From Zelonia costaricensis (Eukaryota > Euglenozoa > Kinetoplastea > Trypanosomatida > Trypanosomatidae), in the NCBI GenBank assembly GCA_030849075.1, contig JASAOO010003519.1, positions 27,735 to 91,734 of the forward strand: a stretch of 64,000 bases of DNA, given 5' to 3'. Shown here piece after piece: positions 45,062 to 55,485 of this stretch. The notes under the pieces are model-generated. The model was not told the DNA's origin. It did no database searches and saw nothing but the letters and a program-made list of their open reading frames with translations. Position 1 is the stretch's first letter, and every line of letters starts with the position of its first letter. The position numbers were made by a program, and so were the translations under genes.

Positions 45062-46051
45062 ATGGCGACCCTCTGCCGCTGCGGGGAGTGCGGGCGGCTC
45101 ACGATGATGTCGCTATGCCCGTGCTGCGATGTGGCGACGGAGTGCTATGCACCGACCCGGCAGGAAATGCACGAAGCCGTAAGCAGCCGCAGCGCCCTGG
45201 CGGCGCGACCGGCGACTGTGGCGCCGCTGACGCTGGGCGACATCAGCGCGCTGGCGCGAGGCCGCGAGACAACGCCACCTCCGTGCATCACCGCTGCCCC
45301 ATCGGCAGCCCTTGACGCGCTGGAGCTGCGCGTCGCCGTGCTGGAGAGCGAGAACGCGGACCTGCGCAACCGTTTGCAGGGAGACCGCCGGCAGATGCTG
45401 CGCTCCGCCATGGACGTGCGCGACATCTTCGCCAGCCAGCAGCGCATGCACGAGAAGGATGTCGCCCGTATTGTGGAGCTGGGCCGCGAGAACGAGCGAC
45501 TGCAGGAGGAGCTTCATCGGGCCACCGCTGCCCAGGCACGCGACGCGCGCCGTGCCCCACCCGCCGCCTCACCTCCCCCAGCAGCATCGCCCAGCCCGGC
45601 ACGCGCCGCGCCGGCGCCTCGCACCGCTGCACCGGCGCCGCAGCCCTCGCCGCGCGTGTCGGCCGAGGCGCAGATGCTCCCCGACGACGTGCCGGCGCTG
45701 CAGGCCGAGGTGGCGCGGCTGCGCAGCGCCCTCGCCGCCAAGACGCAGAACCTGGACGACTTGTGGGAGCGTGCAGAGCGCGCGGAGCGGCACATGCGCG
45801 ATCTTCTGGTACAGCTGGACATGTTGCAGGCCATCACGTACGACGAGACCTGCAACTCGGTCCGCCTCTCGCAGCACCTCGAGCGGCTTGGTCAGCCGCC
45901 GGACGACATCGTCAGCTTCATGGCGGTGCGGGACCGCTCACGCACTCCGCGACCCACCACAGCGGCGTCCACGTACAGCGTACCGTCCCCTGTCGCCGCG
46001 GTGGGGCGCCGCGACTTCTCGAAGCGGGCCGAGACGGTGCGCGGTGGGTGA
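45062..46051 (+). CDS. Cys-rich coiled-coil hypothetical protein, 329 aa
   Basis: The start is the ATG at 45062, which keeps the Cys-rich N-terminus MATLCRCGECGRL, followed by LCPCCDVATEC (cysteines at about 5, 7, 10, 19, 21, 22, 28), a possible zinc-binding knuckle. Residues about 82-155 form a coiled coil (LELRVAVLESENADLRNRLQ, then VELGRENERLQEELHRATAA). A Pro/Ala-rich linker (155-200) leads to a second coiled coil (ALQAEVARLRSALAAKTQNL, then ERAERHMRDLLVQLDMLQAI). The C-terminus is basic and Thr/Ser-rich. A cytoskeletal or basal-body scaffold is a reasonable guess, but no family is recognised. Confidence 0.7.
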   Translation: MATLCRCGECGRLTMMSLCPCCDVATECYAPTRQEMHEAVSSRSALAARPATVAPLTLGDISALARGRETTPPPCITAAPSAALDALELRVAVLESENADLRNRLQGDRRQMLRSAMDVRDIFASQQRMHEKDVARIVELGRENERLQEELHRATAAQARDARRAPPAASPPPAASPSPARAAPAPRTAAPAPQPSPRVSAEAQMLPDDVPALQAEVARLRSALAAKTQNLDDLWERAERAERHMRDLLVQLDMLQAITYDETCNSVRLSQHLERLGQPPDDIVSFMAVRDRSRTPRPTTAASTYSVPSPVAAVGRRDFSKRAETVRGG

Positions 46052-47169
46052 GCAGCGCGGATCTAGTGTTCTTGAGGGTGCTCGGGCACCTTGGTCTGCC
46101 GGCACTGTACAAGTCGCCGTCCTTAACGAGCTTTACTGCGACGGCGCCTGGCCAGGGCTGGAGCGACGTGACGGCGCGTGGACGTGGGCGGTGGTGGTGG
46201 TGGTGCTGAATGGGGGGAGGAGGGGGAGGCGGCGGCACACTTCATTCTCGTGTTGCCGTGTTGTTGTCGACCTTATGTATTTCCTCTTATTTGCTACGCT
46301 GAGATGTGCTCGGACGCAACGACGACACACCACAAGCGGCGGCCTCGATTGTCATCCGACCTGCTGCGTTTCAGGTTGAGGCCCCCTCCCTCCTCCTCGA
46401 CTGCCTTCTTCCTGGCACGCGTGTCCTCCTCGCTTGCAGCGCCACTCCTCGGCTCACTTTCCGCATGTTGTCTTCGCCTTTACACTCTTCCATGTGCTCG
46501 GCGCTGTGCGTCCGCGGCTGCGCAGGCCGTCTCGCGGCCGCGTGCACCGCCTCACGCGAGCATCGCCCACGTCTCCCCCATCTCTGCGCACGGCCCCCTG
46601 GGCACCGTTGTCGCGGTGCACTTCATGGACGCCGCTGCTGGCTGTGCTGCATCTCAGGTCCCACGCTCCCCTCGACTGCCCACGAAGCGTCACCGCGCTG
46701 CCACACCCCACTCCTACCTGTCAGCGCTCGTGTTCGCTGGGGGCCCGCTTGAGCGTGGGCGCTCGGAGTCAGCGGGAAGGGGACGGTCCTGCTGAGAGAG
46801 AGGGGGAGGTGTAGGGTATGCTGGTGTGGCGGTGGTGGCGCATGTCTACGCACGCACAGACATGCAGGCAAGTCGATGCAGACCGCAACGGACAGGCGTA
46901 TGCAGACCGGGATGTGGATGCTTCGACATTGGCTCACTTTCGTCTCGAGTCCCCCTCTCGTACACGGCTGGGCACCCGCATTCTGTGCCGAGTCACACCC
47001 ACGCCTCAAATCAAGTGAAGCCGCACCGCAAACGTCATCCACGGACTTGTCTCGTCGTGGGGGTTCAGAGGCGCCGCTGTCACGTGACGCCAGCCCGTCG
47101 TACAGTGGACGCGCAGTGCACCGGCTTTCTTGCGAACGGCGGTGCAACGCCCCGTGCACGTCTTTCAAT

Positions 47170-47205
<36 letters not shown>

Positions 47206-47478
47206 ACTGCCCTCTACGCACCCGAAGCATGTACAACACTGGGCGCCGTCAGCTGTGAAGACGACCGCATGCCCGCTTGCCTCGCACCCTCCTCCCCTCG
47301 CCCATCTCCTGGCTCTCTCTCCCCTCCTTCCCTCCCCCCTAACACACCACACACCCACCCGCTCCCTTCCAGAGAAGCGTGCCTGCACCGTCTGCGCCGC
47401 ATCGCCAGTCACACCCGCTCCCTCTTGTGCGGGCCTCTCTTTCCGTGGCTCACGCACACTGACACGCATTTGATCAAC
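46052..47478. other. Gene-free stretch (1.4 kb) with (CA)n
   Basis: No supported gene. It has a GGTGGTGG/GGAGG-rich patch (46190-46235), C/T-rich sequence near 46380-46450, (CA)n at 47171-47200, and a strong tract at about 47283-47340. AG after the tract near 47371-47373 (CCAGAG) is a candidate acceptor. Confidence 0.45.
47171..47200 (+). repeat. (CA)n microsatellite
   Basis: CA run starting in AATAAACACA, about 280 nt upstream of the NF-X1-type gene start. Confidence 0.95.
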
Positions 47479-50394
47479 ATGTCCGCGCACGCCGGCCCGA
47501 GCCTGTACGACGGCATCCCAAGCCTCGCCGCACAAGCCGAGGACTTCATCACGCGCTCCTTCTACGGCAAAACCGGTATCGAGGCACGCCAGCGCGCCTT
47601 CGCCATGGGGCTGCAGTCACCGCTTTGGTTGTGGACGCATCAGCAGGTGACACGCGACGCCGGTGCACCCAAAGTGCTGCGCAAGGCGCTCCACCTCCTT
47701 GAGTGGCTGCACCGCAACGGGGTGGAGCTGCGGCACATCGCGGTGCTGGTCCCCCTCGCGTGGAAGGCGATGTGCAAGCACGAGCTCGAGCACCACGGCG
47801 GCGCCGACGCGTCGCTGAAGGAGGCGCCGGTGCTGCTGGCCCACCACGAACTGCCCGCACTGAACAAGCGTGACCACACCAAGTACCACTACCGAGCCGT
47901 CATCTACCTGATGGACGCGCTGCCACGCAACCTCGCCGCGACCGCGCCGCTGCCGGCCAGCGAGGAGCTCTTCATCTCCGAGGCGATGGGGGCCGCCACG
48001 GACGCCTTTGTGCTCTGCGCCGACGCTGGCTGGATGGCGCCGCAGGTGCAGGCGAAGTGGTACCGCATCTTCATGACGAAAATGGAAGACGTGCGCGCTG
48101 TCATCTCCTACGACGCGGCGACCACCACCGCGGCGGCCATGGAGGCTGCCTCGGCGCACTTCCCGTCGCTCGTGGGGCCGACGATTGCGCTGTGCTGCGG
48201 CCGGCACCCCGGCCAGCGGCAGCTCGAGTACGGGCTCACGCGCATCGAGCCGTGCTGCAAGCATCTGTGCCTCAGCCCCTTTGCGTGTCACCGCCCCGAC
48301 CACGTCTGCACGCACACCTGCCACCCCGGCGAGTCGCACCTGACGTGTTCGTACGCGTGCGGTACGACGCTGCCGTGCGGGCACAAGTGCCTCCTGCGCT
48401 GTGGGGAGCCGTGCAACTGCTTTGAGGTGATGGAACGCGCTCTGCCCTGCTCGCACGAGAAGCTGCTGGGTGTCAACAGGGAAACACTCGAGCCCATCTA
48501 CGGCGTGGTGCAGCACGTGTACAGGGGCGTCTGCGGCGACGCTGCGCTGCCGTGCGCCGTGCCGTACGAGACCGAGTGCGCCCGGTGCCTCGGGCCCTTC
48601 ACGGTGGTCTGCTACGAGGCCCAGGAGCATGGGCACAGTCTCGCGCACCGGACGCTCATCTGCGGCGCCTGCAAGCGCCGCGAGCGGGAGCTGCGGGCGC
48701 GTCTGCTCGGCGAGCTGCTCACCGGCGCGGAGGCGCAGAAGAAGAAGGTGAAGGTGGAGCTGCAGCGCTCCCTTCACCACCAGCGCAAGGCCGCCGCGCA
48801 GGGCCTCTTCCGGGCCGGCACCCGCGTCGAGATCGTCGACCCCACCAAGTGCGTGCCGCCGCTGTTTGCCGAGGACGACTTTCCGGGCATCGACTTCGTC
48901 GACATGGACGCGCCGACCTTTTTTGCGGACATGGAGGGGGCGTACGGCACGTTCGTCAGCAACCACGTCGACGTCATGGACCGCAGCGAGGTGCGCAACC
49001 TCGTGCGGTTGCCGAGCGGCAAGCACGTGCTCGTCACAGACGGCGGCCTGCGCATGATCCAGGCCCTCACGAGCAACATCACGCAGGCGGTCCCGCTCAT
49101 GCTTACCTTCAAGGGCACAGAGGACGCGGGGGCAGACGGCGCTGCCGGGGCGGCGGCGCTGGACAGCGCGGAGTTCGCGACGGCGAAGATGATGGTGCAC
49201 GGCACGTACTACCTAGCGCAGCCTGTACCGTGCGAGGAGGTGCCTGGCGTCGACGCGCTGACGGACAAGGTGGTGCGCGTCGTGGAGCTGGACCCGCTTT
49301 CACCCAAGAACGTCGTGGTGGAGTGCGCGCTGCACCGCGTGCTGGAGTCGCTGCCCACGGAGGAGGAGACAGAGGCGGTGAGCGGGCACACCCTCGCAGC
49401 CGACGCAGATACGGAGATGAACGGCGGTGGAACGCCAAAGCGGCGCCGCCTCGAGAGCGCGCCGGCCGATGGGCCGCGCCCCGTGTGCGTCGAGCAGGTT
49501 GTGCGACTCGCCGTGCCCATCGCTGCGCTGGAGCCGATGCCTGGCATTGTGGAGGGCAAGTACGTCTTTGTGAATGCACCAGAGCGGCAGGTGCGCCACC
49601 CGCACGACCTTGTCCGCATCGAGGCGATGCTGCACCACCTGCCGGGCCTCACCCTCCCCGCCGGCGCGCACGTGACGGCCGCCCCCATCGACGCCGACAC
49701 GCCCTACTCGCTGCTGACGGTCGTGAACCCGCCGCTGAACTGCGAGGCGGCGCGCGGCCCGTGCGCGGTGCTGCGGTGCAGCGACGCGCGCGTTGTCGTG
49801 CCGACTGCGCACGGCCGCCACCACCCGCACCACCGGAACGGGACGCACCACGCAGCGGGCCGCCACGGGCCGCCTGCGGCCGGGCACCGCCCCGCTAACC
49901 GAGCGGCGGCGGCGTCGTCGTCGGCCGCACCGCTGCTGGTGGTGGTGCCATTCATGTTCACCGTGGGCGATGCGCTGACCGAGGCGGAGGGGGCCCTCGA
50001 CGAAGCGGCGCAGAAGGTGTTCGAGCAGCGGCTGCAGGCGGAGCTGACGTCAGCGAGTGAGGAGATGGCGCTGCGCAACGAGGAGGAGGCGTTCCACGCA
50101 CAGCAGCAGATGCCTGAGGTGACGCCGGCTATGCTGTCTGCGGAGCGGCGTGCTTTCAGTGTGCCCATGCCGCTGCCGACTCCGGCGGCGATCGCAGCAG
50201 CTCGTCAGGCGTCTATGGACCTACCGCTTGGCAGCGCGATGGCGACACGCCTGGCGGGCACCAAGGACAAGATTCTGTCGAAGCAGGAGACGGTGCAGCT
50301 GCCGCAGTGGGTGTCTACTATGACGGAGCGGGCAAGGAAAGACAAGGAGTCCGACGCGCAGCACGTCAAGTTCGTTCGCTCTCTGCAGCGCTGA
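47479..50394 (+). CDS. NF-X1-type zinc-finger protein, 971 aa
   Basis: The start is the ATG at 47479. Residues about 260-320 carry Cys/His clusters of NF-X1 type: EPCCKHLCLSPFACHRPDHV, CTHTCHPGESHLTCSYACG, then LPCGHKCLLRCGEPCNC, matching the C-x-x-x-LPCGH-x-C-x-x-x-C core. Further Cys pairs follow (CARCLGPF, CGACKRR). The N-terminal 230 residues are helical (KVLRKALHLLEWLHRNGVEL) and unassigned. The C-terminal half is mixed, with a KRRRLE nuclear-type cluster near residue 655, a His-rich patch (GRHHPHHRNGTHH) and helical ends. NF-X1 relatives include NFX1 (RNA/E3 functions) and ZNFX1. There is no RING finger or helicase motif here, so function stays open. Confidence 0.75.
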   Translation: MSAHAGPSLYDGIPSLAAQAEDFITRSFYGKTGIEARQRAFAMGLQSPLWLWTHQQVTRDAGAPKVLRKALHLLEWLHRNGVELRHIAVLVPLAWKAMCKHELEHHGGADASLKEAPVLLAHHELPALNKRDHTKYHYRAVIYLMDALPRNLAATAPLPASEELFISEAMGAATDAFVLCADAGWMAPQVQAKWYRIFMTKMEDVRAVISYDAATTTAAAMEAASAHFPSLVGPTIALCCGRHPGQRQLEYGLTRIEPCCKHLCLSPFACHRPDHVCTHTCHPGESHLTCSYACGTTLPCGHKCLLRCGEPCNCFEVMERALPCSHEKLLGVNRETLEPIYGVVQHVYRGVCGDAALPCAVPYETECARCLGPFTVVCYEAQEHGHSLAHRTLICGACKRRERELRARLLGELLTGAEAQKKKVKVELQRSLHHQRKAAAQGLFRAGTRVEIVDPTKCVPPLFAEDDFPGIDFVDMDAPTFFADMEGAYGTFVSNHVDVMDRSEVRNLVRLPSGKHVLVTDGGLRMIQALTSNITQAVPLMLTFKGTEDAGADGAAGAAALDSAEFATAKMMVHGTYYLAQPVPCEEVPGVDALTDKVVRVVELDPLSPKNVVVECALHRVLESLPTEEETEAVSGHTLAADADTEMNGGGTPKRRRLESAPADGPRPVCVEQVVRLAVPIAALEPMPGIVEGKYVFVNAPERQVRHPHDLVRIEAMLHHLPGLTLPAGAHVTAAPIDADTPYSLLTVVNPPLNCEAARGPCAVLRCSDARVVVPTAHGRHHPHHRNGTHHAAGRHGPPAAGHRPANRAAAASSSAAPLLVVVPFMFTVGDALTEAEGALDEAAQKVFEQRLQAELTSASEEMALRNEEEAFHAQQQMPEVTPAMLSAERRAFSVPMPLPTPAAIAAARQASMDLPLGSAMATRLAGTKDKILSKQETVQLPQWVSTMTERARKDKESDAQHVKFVRSLQR

Positions 50395-52332
50395 GGACCG
50401 ACGACCCAAAGCTACTGCAGCGGAACGTGCGTGAGCGCACTGTCTCTTGCTGCGAGGAAGGGGGACACGCGTACCGCACTCGCTTAGCGCACAGGAGAGG
50501 CCAGAGCTGCTTCCGCTATACTGGTGAGGCCCCCGCCCCGCCTCCCTCCCTCTGTCGCCTCTCTTAGACGTGCTGCTTGGGTGCCTTTAGTGACGGGCAC
50601 CGTCGCCGCACGCCTCTGTTCAGTCGGCGGCCAGGTGAGGCGAGCGACCGTGAGGGCCGTCCTCCACCTTTTTGTTTTCCTTTCGCGTGGACTTCACCAC
50701 GACACGACGGTGGGGGTGGGCGCGCGAGTGCGTGGTGTTGCTTCTCACCGTGGGAAGGAAGCACACGTCAGCGCCTCACTTTCACGTCCCCTCCCTTCTC
50801 CCTCCGCTTTCCAGTCGAGCGACGCTGTGCAAGTCGCATCCGCGACTGATGCTCACATGCCGCGTGCACCGACGGCCCGGTAAGACACGAAGAAAGAGGA
50901 ATAGACATTCAGCCACTCGTGCTTCTCGCACAAGGGCGTGCACGCATCTGCGTAGGTCGCATGCAGTGCACAAGTGGTCGCCGCCCTCTTCTGTGAGGGA
51001 TCGGGTTGCTGTGGCCTGGCACCGAGCGGGCCTCTCTCGCCCCGGCCTTCCTTTTCGCGTCCCTCTTCCACCCCCCGCCCCCCGCCCGCCTTCGGCTCAC
51101 AATGCCGTGCTTCCACATCGCCAACCTTTGCCGCCCTCGGTGGCTTTCATGATCGCGACATCGCACGTGCACGCGCGCACTTGCGATGCACTTCGTGTCT
51201 TGCTTCTAACTCCGACGCCGCACGCGCGCACTGTCGCGACCGTGCGTGGCGACAACGATTCATGTTTGCCTTCCCCACTGGCGTTCCGCCCCCCTCTCTT
51301 TGCCGGCGTTCAGACTTCCCTGTGTGGGTTGACCTGTGTGTGTGTGTGTGTGATGTGCCCTTTATTCAGCGAGCGATGCAGCGCTCGCGTACACTTCTAA
51401 TGAGAGGGGCGCCGCGCCTGATGTGCCCCTCCCTCGCGCACTGTCTGCGGAGCTCAACTCCATAAGCAGCCTTGTGTCTTTTTGTGCTGATGTGTGTGTG
51501 TGGCAGCAAGCGGTCGCTCTTCCTGTTGACGACTTCTAAAACGCGTGATTTTTTGTTTGGGTCCCCCCCTCCGTGCCTGCCCCCTGAGCAGAGAAAAAAC
51601 AAGCGTTGGCCAACGTGTCTGGGTGTGTCTGTATGTGTGTGTGTGTGTGCGTGCCAGCTCTCAGCAAATGTGCACACACACAACACGCACACATAGATGA
51701 GTGTGCCTTTGGTGCAGAGAGCAGTGAAATGCGGAGCCGACTCCTGTGTCGCCGCCTCCGTGCCGCACGCACCGAATGGCACGGGTAAGAGTGCAATGAG
51801 CGAGAACAGAAAGTGGGTGCACCAGTGGTGCTGCTCGCCACGACTTCGGCTGTTGCTTCAAATGGGCGCATCGCACAGCAGCTCTTCAGCCGATCTCACC
51901 GACTGCCCTCTCCCGCGCATCTCGTCACCGCTGTGCCCCCCCCCCCCCGCCACGGTGTGTGTATGTGTGTGTCTAAATCGCCTCTCAACCCCTCCGCCGC
52001 TTCTTTCCGTTTCTCGGCGATCAACCCCCCCCCCCCCCCCCGCTCCTCCCCGCCTCCTACACATCGCTCGCGTTCCTCTTTTAGCTTTGCGTCCACGCGA
52101 CACCCCACCTCCCTCTCCCTTCCCGTACACCTTCTTCCCTCCACCAAACCATAGTTCACTGTCCTCTCTCAACATCGTCCAGCGACCGCCGCTCTCTGCC
52201 GCAGCTCGCGTGCGTTTCGCTTCCACCTCCGCGTCCCCACTTCCTCGCTTCGCGCAACCCACCTCGTGCACCCTCGCCTCACCCCGCCCCAACTCTCTTT
52301 CCCTCCCCCCCCCGTCGTCACCTTGTGCAACC
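50395..52332. other. Gene-free stretch (1.9 kb) upstream of myosin XXI
   Basis: No supported gene. TG-rich patches lie at 51336-51352 and 51626-51650. C runs at 51938-51949 and about 52026-52041, and strong C/T-rich tracts at 52100-52330, point to the myosin trans-splicing region. Candidate AGs include 52203-52204. Confidence 0.5.
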
Positions 52333-55300
52333 ATGCCGGAGCGGGTTTCTGTGCACCAGGAGGTGTACTATTTTGACGCGAAGAGCGGGTGGCTGCGCGG
52401 CGTCGTGAAGCAGGTCGAGGACACCAAGGTTGTGGTCGAGGACAACGCCTCGCACGCGGCGGTCAACGTTCCCATCGACAACGTGCACGGCTACATCCAT
52501 GAGAGCTACGACGCCGAGGATGCGGAGCTCTTCCACGTGAGCGACCTGCACGTGGCGACGCTGCTCTACTGCGTCAAGGACCGCTTCGAGCGGCTGCACA
52601 TGCAGTACTCGCTGATGGGCGAGATGGTGCTGTCCGTGAACCCGTTCCACCTCATGCCCTTCAACAGCGAGCAGGAGCGGAAGAGGTACCTCGCCCTGCC
52701 CGACCCGCGGATGCTGCCGCCGCACATCTGGCAGGTCGCCCACAGGGCCTTCAACGCCGTCTTCGTGCAGGGCCTCGGCAACCAGTCCGTCGTCATCTCG
52801 GGCGAGTCTGGCTCTGGAAAGACGGAGAACGCCAAGATGCTCATCGCCTACCTCGGCCAGCTGAGCTACATGCACAGCAAGAACACGTCGCAGCGCAGTG
52901 TGGCCGACAAGATCGACGAAAACCTCACCTGGAGCAACCCGGTCATGGAGTCGTTCGGCAACGCCCGCACGGTGCGCAACGACAACTCGTCGCGCTTCGG
53001 CAAGTACATCAAGCTCTACTTCGACCCTGTCTCAGGTGTCATGGTCGGTGGCCAGACCGTCACGTACCTGCTGGAGAAGAGCCGCATCATCATGCAGTCG
53101 CAGGGCGAGCGCAACTACCACATTTTCTACGAGATGCTGGCGGGCCTGTCGGCGCAGGAGAAGCAGCAGCTGGGCGGGCTCACGACGGCGAAGGAGTACA
53201 AGTGCCTGAACGGCGGCAACACCTTCATCCGCCGCGGCGTCGATGGCAAGCCGCTCGACGACGCGCACGAGTTCCAGACCGTGCGGCGCGCCCTTGCCAT
53301 GATGGGCGTCCCGGCCCAGACGGAGAGCTGCATTTTCCGCGTGCTCGCCGCGATCCTGCATCTGATGGAGGTGGAGTTCCAGTCGGACAACAACGATAAG
53401 GCGCAGATCGCCACGGAGAAGCCTTTCGCGACAGGCAGCCGCCTGCTCGGCCTCGAGGAGGCGAAGCTGCGCAACTGCTTCCTCGTGAAGAGCAAGACGT
53501 CGCTCGTCACGATTCTGGCGTCCAAGGCGGAGGCGGAGGGGCTGCGCAACGCCTTCTGCAAGGCACTCTACGTGGGCATGTTTGACCGCCTCGTGGAGTT
53601 CGTGAATGCCGCCCTCCAGCCGCACGCGGACTGCAGAGACTGCAAGTACGTCGGCCTGCTCGACATTTTTGGTTTTGAGAACTTCACGCGCAACAACTTC
53701 GAGCAGATCTGCATCAACTACGCGAACGAGTCGCTTCAGAACCACTACAACAAGTACACGTTCATCAACGATGAGGAGGAGTGCCGCCGTGAGGGCATCC
53801 AGGTCCCGAGGATCGAGTTCCCCGACAATTCGGAGTGCGTGAACATGTTCGACGCCAAGCGCACCGGTATCTTCTCCATGCTCGACGAGGAGTGCAACTT
53901 CAAGGGCGGCAACACCGACCGCTTCACCACGAACCTGTGGGAGCAGTGGGGTGGCAAAAACCAGTACTTTGTGAAGCCCAAGAGCACCATGCCGAACCAG
54001 TTCGGTGTCAACCACTACGCCTCCTTCGTCAACTACGAGACGGCGGAGTGGCTCGAGAAGAACACGGACGCACTCAAGGAGGACATGTACGAGTGCGTGC
54101 TCGAGTCGACCGATGCCTTCATCAAGACGCTCCTGTCGACGGAGAAGAGTCAGGCGCGCCGCAAGCAGACCGTCGCCATCCGCTTCCAGCGGCAGCTGAC
54201 CGAGCTGCGCGGCGAGCTGGAGTCCACCGAGACCCAGTTCATCCGCTGCATCAAGCCGAACATGGACGCCAGCCCGAGCTTTCTTGACAACCGCCTCGTC
54301 GGCTCGCAGCTCGAGTCCGCCGGCGTGCTGCAGACCATCGCCCTCAAGCGCCAGGGCTACCCGGTGCGCCGCGCGCTGGAGCAGTTCTGCCAGTACTTCT
54401 ACCTCATCATGCCGCGCAACACCATCAGCTACGTCAAGCAGGAGCGATACAGCGAGGCGTGCAGGGACTTCCTCGCCCGTTACCAGCGCCTCTACGCGTG
54501 GCCGGAGCCGAACTTCGCGGTGGGTAAGACGAAGGTGTTCCTTCGGGCGGAGGTGTGGTCGGCGCTGGAGCGGCTCGTGCTGCGCCGGCGCGCGCAGCTC
54601 TTTTACCGCTGCGAGCCGTATCTGCGCCGCTGGGTCGCCGAGTTCCGCGAGCGCAAGCGCATCGAGGAGCAGAAGCGGCTCGAGGCGCTGCGCAAGCTGC
54701 GTGAGGCGCGCGAGGCGAAGGCGGCGAGCGCGGCGAACGGCGTGCCGGCGGAGAAGATGGAATGGGTGGAGGAGCTGTCGAACGTGTTCCCGGACTTCGA
54801 CATGGACACGCTGATGGACGTCGCGGTGGAGGCGGACACTCGCGAGGAGGCCCTGAGCGCGATCCTCGCGATGCAGGCTGACCGCGTGGACAAGCAGGCG
54901 CCGTCTGGCTTCATCGACGTGGTGACCGCGGCGAATGTGCGCACGAGCGTGATCAACAACTTCATCTCAGCCGACATCAAGACGGTGTCGGCGCTCTCGA
55001 AGCTGCAGCCCGAGGAGATGAAGAGCCTAGGCGCCAGTGAGGTGGAGGTCATCGCGGTGACGAAGAAGCTGATGGACCAGCAGGGGCGGCGGCTCAAGTA
55101 CAAGCGTCTCGCCGAGGCGGTCGGCACCGCTGGCGAGAACGCCGCAGCGGACGACCTCAAGCAGGCCGAGGCGGTGCGCCACCAGGACGACTTCGACGCG
55201 AAGGCCGCCACGGTGGTCAGCATGGGCTTCGACGAGGCGACGGCGCGCCTTGTGCTAGCGCACTACAACGGCGATGTGCAGCGCACGGTTGCCCGTCTTC

Positions 55301-55485
55301 TGTACGGCGTCAACCCGGCCAAGATGCGCAAGCATGCACGCAAGCACAAGGCGTTCAACACTACGGACCCGAGCGTGCAGCAGCTCATCTCCCTCGGCGC
55401 GGCGAAGCAGGACGCGAAAATGGCGCTGCGCCGCAGCAACGGCGATGCCGACGGCGCCGCCAAGATGCTCTTCAAGGTGCGCTAA
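52333..55485 (+). CDS. Myosin XXI heavy chain, 1050 aa
   Basis: Class XXI is the kinetoplastid myosin, an actin-based motor linked to the flagellum and to membrane traffic. The motor domain covers about residues 60-740: P-loop GESGSGKTENAK (157-168), switch I region NARTVRNDNSSRFGKY (about 209-224), switch II LDIFGFENF (about 443-451) and the actin-binding CIKPNMDASPSF region. A short IQ-like segment RRRAQLFYRCEPYLRRW (from about 749) is followed by a coiled coil, EERKRIEEQKRLEALRKL-like. The tail has a CUE-like segment (about 808-846, with NVFPDFDMD) and two UBA-like domains (about 950-991 and 1012-1050). Length equals the known Leishmania protein. The ATG at 52333 fixes MPERVSVHQEVYYF; 212 open upstream codons are low-complexity leader. 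Confidence 0.97.
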   Translation: MPERVSVHQEVYYFDAKSGWLRGVVKQVEDTKVVVEDNASHAAVNVPIDNVHGYIHESYDAEDAELFHVSDLHVATLLYCVKDRFERLHMQYSLMGEMVLSVNPFHLMPFNSEQERKRYLALPDPRMLPPHIWQVAHRAFNAVFVQGLGNQSVVISGESGSGKTENAKMLIAYLGQLSYMHSKNTSQRSVADKIDENLTWSNPVMESFGNARTVRNDNSSRFGKYIKLYFDPVSGVMVGGQTVTYLLEKSRIIMQSQGERNYHIFYEMLAGLSAQEKQQLGGLTTAKEYKCLNGGNTFIRRGVDGKPLDDAHEFQTVRRALAMMGVPAQTESCIFRVLAAILHLMEVEFQSDNNDKAQIATEKPFATGSRLLGLEEAKLRNCFLVKSKTSLVTILASKAEAEGLRNAFCKALYVGMFDRLVEFVNAALQPHADCRDCKYVGLLDIFGFENFTRNNFEQICINYANESLQNHYNKYTFINDEEECRREGIQVPRIEFPDNSECVNMFDAKRTGIFSMLDEECNFKGGNTDRFTTNLWEQWGGKNQYFVKPKSTMPNQFGVNHYASFVNYETAEWLEKNTDALKEDMYECVLESTDAFIKTLLSTEKSQARRKQTVAIRFQRQLTELRGELESTETQFIRCIKPNMDASPSFLDNRLVGSQLESAGVLQTIALKRQGYPVRRALEQFCQYFYLIMPRNTISYVKQERYSEACRDFLARYQRLYAWPEPNFAVGKTKVFLRAEVWSALERLVLRRRAQLFYRCEPYLRRWVAEFRERKRIEEQKRLEALRKLREAREAKAASAANGVPAEKMEWVEELSNVFPDFDMDTLMDVAVEADTREEALSAILAMQADRVDKQAPSGFIDVVTAANVRTSVINNFISADIKTVSALSKLQPEEMKSLGASEVEVIAVTKKLMDQQGRRLKYKRLAEAVGTAGENAAADDLKQAEAVRHQDDFDAKAATVVSMGFDEATARLVLAHYNGDVQRTVARLLYGVNPAKMRKHARKHKAFNTTDPSVQQLISLGAAKQDAKMALRRSNGDADGAAKMLFKVR

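Noticed and set aside
51697..52332. N-terminal extension of 212 codons on myosin XXI
   Set aside because: The extra sequence is Pro/Ser-rich, spans C runs and the polypyrimidine tract, and the known class XXI N-terminus begins at the ATG at 52333.
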